Shown here: positions 45,000 through 52,005 of the stretch, piece after piece
Numbering within the stretch: position 1 is the first letter of the stretch
Layout: every line of letters begins with the position of its first letter
NCBI RefSeq assembly: GCF_004341235.1
Contig: NZ_SLUP01000005.1
Location: 337,849-401,848, forward strand
Origin: Mariniflexile fucanivorans
Lineage (GTDB): Bacteria > Bacteroidota > Bacteroidia > Flavobacteriales > Flavobacteriaceae
Reading direction: 5' to 3'
Length of the DNA: 64,000 nucleotides
Translations under genes and position numbers: made by a program
Notes under the pieces: generated by a model
What the model was told of the DNA's origin: nothing
Database searches by the model: none
Seen by the model: the letters and a program-made list of their open reading frames with translations, nothing else

Positions 45000-45379
45000 T
45001 ATTCATCAATTTTTGGGTTTTTGATTTCTCGAAAACGTACTTCTTTTTTTTCTTCTACATTTTTTTCTAAAATCAATTTCTTTTTAGGTGGTTCAGCTTG
45101 TTCAAAAAGAGATTGCAGCATTGCTGCAGTCGGTTTGGTTTGGTGCTTTTCAATATTCTTTAAAATGGCTATCACAGCATTGATGCGTTTGTTTGTTCTA
45201 TTGTTATTGATTCCTAAATCCTCGTCTGGTGACAAATCATTCCGTTCAAAGAAATGGAGCATGGCTTCCAAGGCATCTGTATGGGATTTAGAAATCTGTT
45301 TTGAGAATTTTCTAAATTTTATGGCAACGTCCTTCTTTACATTGATCCCAGAAAAGCTGTATTTTGAATATCCTGTCAT
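44999..45379 (-). CDS. BfmA/BtgA family mobilization protein
   Basis: I take the ATG at 45379 (MTGYSKYSFSGINVKKDVAI), 126 residues; a TTG at 45448 would add 23 residues without family character. The core has KKDVAIKFRKFSKQISKSHT followed by ALEAMLHFFERNDLSPDEDL and KRINAVIAILKNIEKHQTKP, the pattern of BfmA/BtgA-type proteins. These bind oriT DNA through a ribbon-helix-helix-like N-terminus and help a relaxase. The usual partner relaxase (BfmB/BtgB) is not encoded next to it. Two copies of TTTTGCTGCAAA lie around and upstream of the start and may be operators. A candidate oriT hairpin is at 45506. Confidence 0.75.
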   Translation of the reverse strand: MTGYSKYSFSGINVKKDVAIKFRKFSKQISKSHTDALEAMLHFFERNDLSPDEDLGINNNRTNKRINAVIAILKNIEKHQTKPTAAMLQSLFEQAEPPKKKLILEKNVEEKKEVRFREIKNPKIDE

Positions 45380-45380
45380 T

Positions 45381-45434
45381 TTTTGCTGCAAATAAATGCC
45401 TGTTTTCAAGGGTTTTAAAGCGTTTTGCTGCAAA
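45381..45434 (-). promoter_or_regulatory. Two direct copies of TTTTGCTGCAAA 42 bp apart at the BfmA-like gene
   Basis: The 12-mer is at 45381-45392 and 45423-45434. Each contains the imperfect palindrome TTGC-T-GCAA. Forty-two base pairs is about four helical turns, so a protein could contact both on one DNA face. The first copy abuts the ATG at 45379. Confidence 0.55.
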
Positions 45435-45505
45435 GCGTTTGCTTTCAATATTTTTTTAAATTTATAAATAATTGATTTTCAATAATTTACATAATAATCT
45501 CAACT

Positions 45506-45528
45506 GTAACATCGCGTGAGCGTGTTAC
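45506..45528. other. Candidate oriT hairpin upstream of the mobilization gene
   Basis: GTAACA-T-CGC (45506-45515) and GCG-TGTTAC (45520-45528) form a nine-base-pair stem with one bulged T and a GTGA tetraloop, followed by CCTCTTGCTACTCC. It is 127 nt upstream of the BfmA-like start, where oriT regions of Bacteroides mobilizable elements usually lie. Nothing proves nicking here; this is a structural suggestion. Confidence 0.45.
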
Positions 45529-46542
45529 CCTCTTGCTACTCCATCCCTTCATTTCATTTCGGTCTTTCATACTTTTTACCAAAAGCTAAATAGCCTAATT
45601 TGGATGAATGGTATCAATACATTTTTTAACAGGACTTATATTGATTTTTTAAACTTTCCACAATAAAACCGACGAAAAAATGATTTTAATTTTTTGACCT
45701 TACTTAAAATAGAACAATATTTACGCCATATAATTTGGTTTAAAATGCTGTCAATTGGTTGCCATAATGGCATATATCCATATACTTATTATATCCAGAG
45801 CGTTTTCCTTTTTAAAAAAACTTGATTAAGCAGAGTTTTAATATTTAGAGTAGTTTGGTACAATTGTATCAGAACAATGAACGTACGATTCATTCTATTC
45901 CATTTACTTCCCATAGTGCCGGCACGTTACCTTTTCAGTAACCAATACTAAAATTCAGTATGAGTAAGGACTTATAAAAGGGAGTGCGCGACTGGTTATG
46001 CAGTCCGTCTCGTTCAGAATTTTAAAACTTTGTGAAGAAAAAGGATGAAGTGATTTGTTTCTAAAGCGGACGCTATTCCAAAGTTGAAATCTTTGTTGTA
46101 ATGACAAGATTTGATATTAATCGTTGATTATAAATGGAACCTCCTTTCAACTTTGGGATTGTGTACAAGATTTTTTAAGTGAAGTGCTTTCCCAGAAATG
46201 TAGCTTTTCGCGGAATGGAAGGGAATGTACTGGATGACTTTTAACGGCGTTATATCTAATACGTTAATGGGTCTGATTTTAATGTTATAGTATCTCCTAT
46301 ATCAAATATCTCCTTTTTCATAATTCTATTTACTTGTTAAATTACCTCATTAACTTTTTCCTTTTTGGATTATTATCATATAATTCAACACAAAAACTCT
46401 AACCTAAATATATCCAAACCCAAAACTTATTTTTTTTGATTTTTATCAGGGTTTAAAGAAGTCGGTGGTTTTGGTATAGTTGCCCCTGCATTTGGACTTT
46501 CTATAGGGGTGGTAGGATTTCTTAAAAATAGAATATTAGGAA
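45529..46542. other. About 1 kb without supported genes; palindrome-rich
   Basis: No convincing coding frame is present. Palindromes cluster at 45859-46005: TACAATTGTA (45859), AATGAA/TTCATT (45876-45894), GTGCCGGCAC (45916), GTTAC/GTAAC (45926-45942) and GACTG/CAGTC (45990-46005). A 12-bp inverted repeat CCAAAGTTGAAA/TTTCAACTTTGG spans 46078-46156. At 46427-46545 the minus strand has an open frame ending in a Pro/Thr-rich tail (NPTTPIESPNAGATIPKPPT), possibly a gene remnant. Confidence 0.6.
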
Positions 46543-47118
46543 TTAATTTAAAATATAATTCAATGAAAATGTCGCAATACCCATCCAACCTTCACCTACA
46601 TTTTCACCGCGAGTTATGATATTTATTTCTCTTCCAAGTCCTACTGAAATTCCTGCATTCCATTTATTTGATAGATTATATAAATAGCCAGCATTTACCC
46701 AGGGTTGTATGACTAAATTGTATGTGGTTCCAGATGTAGGGTTTGATGTGTTTATACCATCCTTCCATTTGGTCCACATATTCCAAGTGTCTAATGAAGC
46801 TCCAAAAATAAAATTACCTTTCCAGTAAGAAACGTATTTTACTAAACCAAAACTTCCTCCAAAACCTTCCGCAACTTCGTCATCATTAAACCCACTAAAA
46901 TCTTCTCGGTTAGCGAAATTACCACCTAATCTAAATCGAAGCGCTAAATCTTCCTTTATGAAAATATTCGAAGTTATCATAGTCATATAACCAACTGGGT
47001 ATACCTGTAATTCGGTTCCTATTTCTATTTTTCTCTTAGAAGTATTTTCATCAGATTGTGAAAACAATTGTATTGAAACTAAAAAAAATAAAATAAAAAA
47101 TGGTGTCTTAAAATTCAT
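46543..47118 (-). CDS. Outer-membrane beta-barrel protein, unknown function
   Basis: The 191-residue protein has a signal peptide (MNFKTPFFILFFLVSIQLFS) and alternating strands typical of a small beta-barrel (EIGTELQVYPVGYMTMITSN, FNDDEVAEGFGGSFGLVKYV, and the final strand IATFSLNYILN). It probably sits in the outer membrane as an eight-stranded barrel; no specific family is recognised. It is the last gene of a minus-strand run that starts at 49667 (barrel, DUF3179, thioredoxin-like, this gene), with 27 nt to the preceding thioredoxin-like gene. Confidence 0.7.
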   Translation of the reverse strand: MNFKTPFFILFFLVSIQLFSQSDENTSKRKIEIGTELQVYPVGYMTMITSNIFIKEDLALRFRLGGNFANREDFSGFNDDEVAEGFGGSFGLVKYVSYWKGNFIFGASLDTWNMWTKWKDGINTSNPTSGTTYNLVIQPWVNAGYLYNLSNKWNAGISVGLGREINIITRGENVGEGWMGIATFSLNYILN

Positions 47119-47145
47119 TTAATAAAAGGTTTAAATTATTAACGA

Positions 47146-47586
47146 TTAAGGAATTACACGTCTTCCAAAATTGATTAAAACTCTTGGTTTCTTAAATCCA
47201 ACTTCTCTAGTTTTTACCTCGCCATTACTGTCAATTATTAGCAATGACGGATAAGCACTAATATTATATTTTTTCATTATTTCATTTCCTTCTTTAGTTT
47301 CACCATTGATAGCTATGCTTATAAAATTGTTATTAAAGTACGTACCAACCTCTTCATCTTTAAAAGTGGTTCGCTTTAGTAATTTACAGGGCCCACACCA
47401 CTTAGCATACACATCTAAAAAAATGGGCTTATTTAAATCTTTAGCTTTAACCAAAGCTTCGTTAAAAGTACCGTCAAAAAAATGAATTCCTTTAAGTTCA
47501 TCAATTTCGTCGATTTTAGGTTCTTTAAAGCTGTATAATCCAACAGCCACAAAGAAAATTAAGCTTATAAATAATATTGTTTTCAT
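47146..47586 (-). CDS. Thioredoxin-family periplasmic protein
   Basis: From the ATG at 47586 it has 146 residues with a signal or anchor segment (MKTILFISLIFFVAVGLYSF) followed by a thioredoxin fold: NKPIFLDVYAKWCGPCKLLK contains the WCGPC active site and ISAYPSLLIID the cis-Pro. It is of the DUF255/thioredoxin_7-like kind, usually periplasmic and able to reduce or exchange disulfides. The neighbouring GDCCVxC, Grx-Grx-TrxR and CPK-containing membrane proteins make a thiol-related module plausible. It is co-directional with the DUF3179 gene, 33 nt upstream. Confidence 0.88.
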   Translation of the reverse strand: MKTILFISLIFFVAVGLYSFKEPKIDEIDELKGIHFFDGTFNEALVKAKDLNKPIFLDVYAKWCGPCKLLKRTTFKDEEVGTYFNNNFISIAINGETKEGNEIMKKYNISAYPSLLIIDSNGEVKTREVGFKKPRVLINFGRRVIP

Positions 47587-47619
47587 TTTTAAATATTTTA
47601 ATTGAATAACAAACATGGT

Positions 47620-48699
47620 TTAGATTCCATATATTACAGTTGTATAAAATGCAGGTATTGAAAACCAAAACCCCATAAATGCAGGAGCGGGTTTCAAAAA
47701 TTGCCCTGTTCTTGGCCCAGATACAGCTTCTCCGAATATATTCCATTCAGTACCTTCATTGTCCTTTAATATTACTTCAGTTCCTGAATAAACATATTCA
47801 AATAGTAACTCGGCTGTATTACTCTCTAGTTCAAAAGAAAGTATAAAGTTTTGATTCCCAGTTAATACATAATTTTTTCCTTTAAAGGAATCTTTAATTA
47901 TATTATTTGATGTGAAACTTTGAAATCTGTATGCTTTTGCATCACCATTGTCTATAATAGCAAGCACCCTTTCTTTTGATGGCAACCTCGAGTCCTTGGG
48001 AACTGGAAATAAAAAGCGATCATTATTTGTGTTGTAGTCTCCATAAGGTGACCGACCATAGGTTCTAGAAAACCCTGTATTGGTAGTTAACACCTTTGAA
48101 TTTGGATATATAGTTTTCCATGTTTTCCAATCGGTTTCAAACAACTTAATTAATTTAGCCTTTTCACCTAATAAAGACCCGTTAACAGATTCATTCAAAA
48201 TCTGAGACCAATTACTATTGGTCTCCCTATCATAAGGAATTAAATTGGTATTATACAATAATCCTGAAACACCAAATGTAGTTTCCTTTCCTTTTATAAC
48301 TCTATTCCATCCAATACCGGTGCCTGTAAGAGGGCAATAGGTAACCGCGACAGAAACAGTTCCTATATTATCGTTTACTATTTCATGCCAATCCAAAATA
48401 GCATGAGGATATGCCCTGATGTCATCGTCTTGCTTAAACCCGATAACTAAATCAGTATCCAACAAATAATTTATAGACCCAATTGCACCAAAGTTTGGAT
48501 TTATCAATGCTGGTATCCCATCTTTTCCTGGACCGCCATCCAAAACTTCGGACTGTGGAATACTCCAAGTAACAGTTCCTGGTTCTGGAGTTGGATTATC
48601 GTTTGGGGTTTCATTTGAATTTGAGTCTTGTGTGCTATCTGAACTACAGGAAATCAATAAACCAGCAGCACATACGAATGTGATAATTTTCTTTTTCAT
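47620..48699 (-). CDS. DUF3179 lipoprotein
   Basis: The 359-residue protein starts MKKKIITFVCAAGLLISCSS, a lipoprotein signal with the lipobox Cys at about residue 18, followed by a Ser/Asn/Pro-rich linker and the DUF3179 domain. That domain shows IPALINPNFGAIGSINYLLD, VIGFKQDDDIRAYPHAILDW, VAVTYCPLTGTGIGW and DWKTWKTIYPNSKVLTTNTG. The family has no proven activity known to me. Its start overlaps the stop of the upstream barrel gene by ATGA, so the two products are made together and probably work together at the outer membrane. Confidence 0.85.
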   Translation of the reverse strand: MKKKIITFVCAAGLLISCSSDSTQDSNSNETPNDNPTPEPGTVTWSIPQSEVLDGGPGKDGIPALINPNFGAIGSINYLLDTDLVIGFKQDDDIRAYPHAILDWHEIVNDNIGTVSVAVTYCPLTGTGIGWNRVIKGKETTFGVSGLLYNTNLIPYDRETNSNWSQILNESVNGSLLGEKAKLIKLFETDWKTWKTIYPNSKVLTTNTGFSRTYGRSPYGDYNTNNDRFLFPVPKDSRLPSKERVLAIIDNGDAKAYRFQSFTSNNIIKDSFKGKNYVLTGNQNFILSFELESNTAELLFEYVYSGTEVILKDNEGTEWNIFGEAVSGPRTGQFLKPAPAFMGFWFSIPAFYTTVIYGI

Positions 48700-49667
48700 G
48701 GTATTATATTTAAACTGTTTTCTTTTTTTGTTTTAATCTTTATTGTAATTCCAATAGTAAATCTAACTGTTGGTGTGAGTTGCGTTCCTACGACGTTACT
48801 GTATAAAGGCAACTCAACTCTTGAAACGATATTCATTTGAGGTGATAATTTCACGCCTAATTCTGGACGAATAAAAACCCATTCTCCACCTGTATTAGGG
48901 ATACCTATATCATCAATCTTATCTTCAAAAGCTTTACGATACTTAAAAATTAATCCAGGATTGAATAGGGTATTAAGCATAAAGAACTGATCTGAGTATC
49001 CTAAATTTGTTTGTATTTCATTTCCAAATTCATAAGTTGCTGCATTGTTTAAATAAGAGTCATTTACGCCCGTAAATCTATAAGTAGCCGTTGCAGAGAC
49101 GGTTGCCGATGGCCTGAAATTCATCTGCTTGGATGCAGATAACCATCCTATTCCATCCCAAGCACCGCTACCTGGTTGCAAATCTGCAGTAAGTTGAATG
49201 CCTTGATCACTAAGTATATCAGATTTACCAAAAGGCACTTTAGTTCCTGCTCCAATATTTAAAATGGTTCTCTTTCCCAGTAAATCAGGAATCGAGTATT
49301 TAACCAATAAAACAGCATCCCCAATGCCTGAAGTTTCTGTAACATTCTCATTCCCAAATTGTGTAATGATTCTAGTTTGGTTTACCCAGGTAAAAAGAGT
49401 CTCAACTGACAATCTATCGGTAAAAGAGTACCCAAAATTTAGCAATAGGGAGTTTGTTATCCGTTGTCTAGAATTATCATCTAATTTTTCGGTTCCTGCA
49501 TTTAATGTGTTTAGGTTGTTATAATCATAATTTAAACCCATTACAAATACACCTTTCCCTTCATTGGGTAATCCTAGATTATTTGATAGTGGGACACCCC
49601 CAGAACAACAAGTTTGCGAAAACATGCTAACTGAAAATAAAAAAAAGAATAAAAAGAGTGCTTTCAT
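48696..49667 (-). CDS. Outer-membrane barrel protein (MetA-pathway/porin-like)
   Basis: The 323-residue protein has a signal peptide (MKALFLFFFLFSVSMFSQ) followed by the motif TCCSGGVPLSNNLGLPNEGK and repeated barrel strands ending VRFTIGITIKIKTKK. The CC motif with SGG-P-LSNN-LG-P is shared with a family of putative transporters (PF13557-like). Substrate unknown; the paired Cys near the N-terminus could bind metal. It starts 30 nt after the ECF-like motif at 49697-49726 and overlaps the DUF3179 gene by ATGA, heading a four-gene unit. Confidence 0.7.
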   Translation of the reverse strand: MKALFLFFFLFSVSMFSQTCCSGGVPLSNNLGLPNEGKGVFVMGLNYDYNNLNTLNAGTEKLDDNSRQRITNSLLLNFGYSFTDRLSVETLFTWVNQTRIITQFGNENVTETSGIGDAVLLVKYSIPDLLGKRTILNIGAGTKVPFGKSDILSDQGIQLTADLQPGSGAWDGIGWLSASKQMNFRPSATVSATATYRFTGVNDSYLNNAATYEFGNEIQTNLGYSDQFFMLNTLFNPGLIFKYRKAFEDKIDDIGIPNTGGEWVFIRPELGVKLSPQMNIVSRVELPLYSNVVGTQLTPTVRFTIGITIKIKTKKENSLNIIP

Positions 49668-49696
49668 TTAGATTTCTATTAGATTACGTGATATAT

Positions 49697-49726
49697 AAAC
49701 AGACGCAACTTTCAGAAATCCTGACA
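49697..49726 (-). promoter_or_regulatory. ECF-sigma-like promoter motif A
   Basis: On the minus strand TGTCAGGATT (49726-49717), 12 nt, then GTCTGTTT (49704-49697), ending 30 nt before the ATG of the barrel gene. The same two-part motif occurs at 54920-54950 and 56726-56756. Confidence 0.7.
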
Positions 49727-49835
49727 GATAGTTTTTATTTTAATATTTAACTGTTATGATCTAATATAGATAATCCTTATAGTTATTTTAAGTTATTCTC
49801 AATCAAGAAATATTTAGTTCTTAAGCGCTTTCCTT

Positions 49836-50048
49836 TTAGCAACAATCCTTTTTCTCTTGAATTGATGGACAGGCAACTGTTCCGAAACTGCAATACACAC
49901 AGCAATCTCCTTCCAATGGACGTAAAACATTTTTACAATTTTCACATTCATAAAAAAACTGACATGCATCTTTTGGCATATCTTCTTCTTTTTTATGTCC
50001 GCAGTTCGGACAGGTGATTTCTGATTTTAATTTTTTGGATTTTAACAT
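49836..50048 (-). CDS. GDCCVxC zinc-ribbon domain protein
   Basis: The 70-residue protein has two zinc-ribbon Cys pairs (CPNC about residue 13-16, CENC about 35-38) and the family signature GDCCVYCSFGTVACPSIQ (about 47-64), ending CC. In some members one Cys is selenocysteine; here all are Cys codons. The eleven cysteines suggest metal or thiol binding. It lies between the barrel/DUF3179 unit and the Grx-Grx-TrxR gene on the same strand, which is consistent with a metal or thiol stress role. Function is not established. Confidence 0.85.
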   Translation of the reverse strand: MLKSKKLKSEITCPNCGHKKEEDMPKDACQFFYECENCKNVLRPLEGDCCVYCSFGTVACPSIQEKKDCC

Positions 50049-50148
50049 GTATCACTTATAATTTCGGTGCTTTCTTTGAAGAAATATTTTTAGGCTTATA
50101 ATAATACATTGATTTTCCACCTTTAAGTTTCATAATGAAGACAGCACT

Positions 50149-51555
50149 CTAACTAAAATATTGCCGTACGCCATAACTTGCCAAAACACCTTCTCCTGTA
50201 GCAGCGGCTACCTGTGCAATAGCACCTTCTCGACAATCTCCAGCGGCAAATATGCCTTTTACATTGGTTTCAGCCAATCCAGTAGTAGTAATAAAACCTT
50301 GTTCATTTAGTTGTATAAAATCCTTTATACTGTCTGTATTTGGGATAAGCCCAATAAATATAAACGCACCATCAGCATATAATTCTTGTGTTTCTCCAGA
50401 TTCCACGTCTTTTATCTTTAAACCTTTGAAATTGCCTTTTTCATTTTTAATAAATTCTACCGACTCCTTGTTCATATAGGTTTCGATGTTTTTAATTGAA
50501 GGCAGCTTTTCAATATAAGTTTGTGACGCAGTAAATTCAGTGCCTCGGTTTACAATAGTGACTTTTTTACAAAATTTAGCTAAAAACACCCCTTCTTCTA
50601 AAGCGCTATTTCCACCACCAATAACAATAATCTCCTTATCTCTATAAAATGCACCATCGCAAGTTGCACAAAAATGAATACCCGCTCCAATTAAATCTGC
50701 TTCATTAGGGATTCCTAATTTTCGATATGTTGAACCCAATGCCAATACAATGGTTTTACTTTCGTATTGCCCCATATTTGTTGTTACAGAAAAAGTTGTG
50801 CCTGTTTTTTGAATAGCGTTTACTGAAACTCCTGTTTCAATTTTTGCCCCATAAGTTTTAGCCTGTTCAGCCATCTTTTGCGTGAGCTCCGGTCCTGAAA
50901 TGGAAGTAAAACCTGGATAGTTTTCAATTTTTTCAGTTAGAAAAGCATTTCCGCCAATGTTCTTTTTTTCAAGGATTAACGAATTAAAACGATCTCTTTG
51001 AATATAAATGGAAGCCGTTAAACCAGCAGCTCCGGCGCCTACAATAATACTATCATATACTGTTTTTTCTGTTTCATGACCAATTGATAAAACGTCTTTC
51101 AAAATAGCATTGTCAGGATTCGTATACGCAACATCATCTATGAAAATTGTTGGAATAATGCGTTTTCCTTTATTGGTTTCTTCAACCAATTTTGCAGCCC
51201 AATCGTGTTTATCTACTTCAATAAATTGAAAATTAATATGGTTGTCCTGTAAATATGATTTTGCACGTTGACAGTCTGGACACCAGTTGGCCCCATATAG
51301 TACCACTCTTCCATTTTTGTTGATTCCTAATGTATTGGCAAGTATGGCATTATCAGGATTAGTGAATGGTTTATCATTAATAATTATGGTCGGGATTATC
51401 CGTTTTCCATTATTGATTGCTTCAACCCTAGCAGTTGCCTCTTTATCTAAATCAACATCAACAAAATTAAAATCGATCTTGTTTTCTTTTAAATATGCTT
51501 TTGCTCTTTGGCAATCAGGACACCAATCGGCTCCAAAAAATTGTATTGTATTCAT
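50149..51555 (-). CDS. Tandem glutaredoxin-thioredoxin reductase fusion
   Basis: The 468-residue protein has two Grx-like domains in a row, each with WCPDC: Cys12/Cys15 in FFGADWCPDC, and Cys92/Cys95 in LYGANWCPDC. Each also has a TNPDNAIL motif (about residues 65-72 and 145-152). From residue 166 it is a thioredoxin reductase: FAD-binding SIIVGAGAAGLTASIYIQ, redox CATCDG (Cys296/Cys299), NADPH-binding VIGGGNSALEEG, and the C-terminal FAAGDCREGAIAQVAAATGEG. Single Grx-TrxR fusions are known; the duplicated Grx is less usual. The chain NADPH, FAD, CATC, then Grx cysteines suggests an autonomous disulfide reductase. Probably cytosolic. Confidence 0.92.
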   Translation of the reverse strand: MNTIQFFGADWCPDCQRAKAYLKENKIDFNFVDVDLDKEATARVEAINNGKRIIPTIIINDKPFTNPDNAILANTLGINKNGRVVLYGANWCPDCQRAKSYLQDNHINFQFIEVDKHDWAAKLVEETNKGKRIIPTIFIDDVAYTNPDNAILKDVLSIGHETEKTVYDSIIVGAGAAGLTASIYIQRDRFNSLILEKKNIGGNAFLTEKIENYPGFTSISGPELTQKMAEQAKTYGAKIETGVSVNAIQKTGTTFSVTTNMGQYESKTIVLALGSTYRKLGIPNEADLIGAGIHFCATCDGAFYRDKEIIVIGGGNSALEEGVFLAKFCKKVTIVNRGTEFTASQTYIEKLPSIKNIETYMNKESVEFIKNEKGNFKGLKIKDVESGETQELYADGAFIFIGLIPNTDSIKDFIQLNEQGFITTTGLAETNVKGIFAAGDCREGAIAQVAAATGEGVLASYGVRQYFS

Positions 51556-51608
51556 TTAGTGATTTTTAATATTATTATAGTTTCTTGAATAATTTAAACG
51601 ATTTCATA

Positions 51609-51989
51609 TTAGTGGTTTTCTTTATTCAACAAGGTTATTTTTAATCCGATTAACGTGGAAAATATAAGGAATGACAAGTAACACATTGGTGTTCCATTAT
51701 CTAATTTTGGGCATTCTCCATTGCCCGTAAATTGCATGAAAGATGCAATAATGGCAATAGTTAATGCAAGTCCTGTAAAAACAAAATACAGTCGATTCCA
51801 TTTATTTAAAATATGTGCAATAAGAGGAATTAAAAAGCAAATAAACACTATAACACATGCCGGAATAATCCAAATTTTAGGGCATCCATTTCCTGTTTGG
51901 ATTTCATTCCATACCAATCCACCTGTTCCCCAAATACCTATGAGCAGTAGAATTGTTATAGCAATTGACAATACTTTTTTTGTAACCAT
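51609..51989 (-). CDS. Four-helix membrane protein with duplicated GNG(x)CPK...C segments
   Basis: The 126-residue protein has four predicted membrane helices and two similar hairpins. The first is helix 1, then TGNGCPKIWIIPACVIVF, then helix 2. The second is helix 3, then TGNGECPKLDNGTPMCYLSF, then helix 4. Each loop keeps two cysteines 9 and 11 residues apart. The paired cysteines between helices resemble membrane thiol oxidoreductases such as DsbB/VKOR in general layout, but no CxxC is present and I do not recognise the family. It lies between the Grx-Grx-TrxR and FG-GAP genes on the same strand. Confidence 0.6.
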   Translation of the reverse strand: MVTKKVLSIAITILLLIGIWGTGGLVWNEIQTGNGCPKIWIIPACVIVFICFLIPLIAHILNKWNRLYFVFTGLALTIAIIASFMQFTGNGECPKLDNGTPMCYLSFLIFSTLIGLKITLLNKENH

Positions 51990-52005
51990 TTCTTAATAAT
52001 TAATT

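Larger units (their letters stand above)
42854..46542. mobile_element. Left part of an integrative/mobilizable element inserted at tRNA-Ala; right end not identified
   Basis: The tRNA-Ala 3' end is followed within 240 nt by a tyrosine integrase gene reading away from it, then a replication-like gene, a BfmA/BtgA-type mobilization gene and a candidate oriT. This is the layout of small mobilizable elements of Bacteroidetes. No second copy of the tRNA 3' end is visible to the right. The given end (46542) is only where recognisable element-type sequence stops, and the 46.5-64 kb genes could also be carried by it. No relaxase is present in the window. Confidence 0.7.

Noticed and set aside
48876..48892. 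Second attachment site resembling the tRNA-Ala 3' end (CCCATTCTCCACCTG)
   Set aside because: It differs by gaps and mismatches from CCCATCTTCTCCACTG and lies inside the coding sequence of the barrel protein; it is most likely chance.
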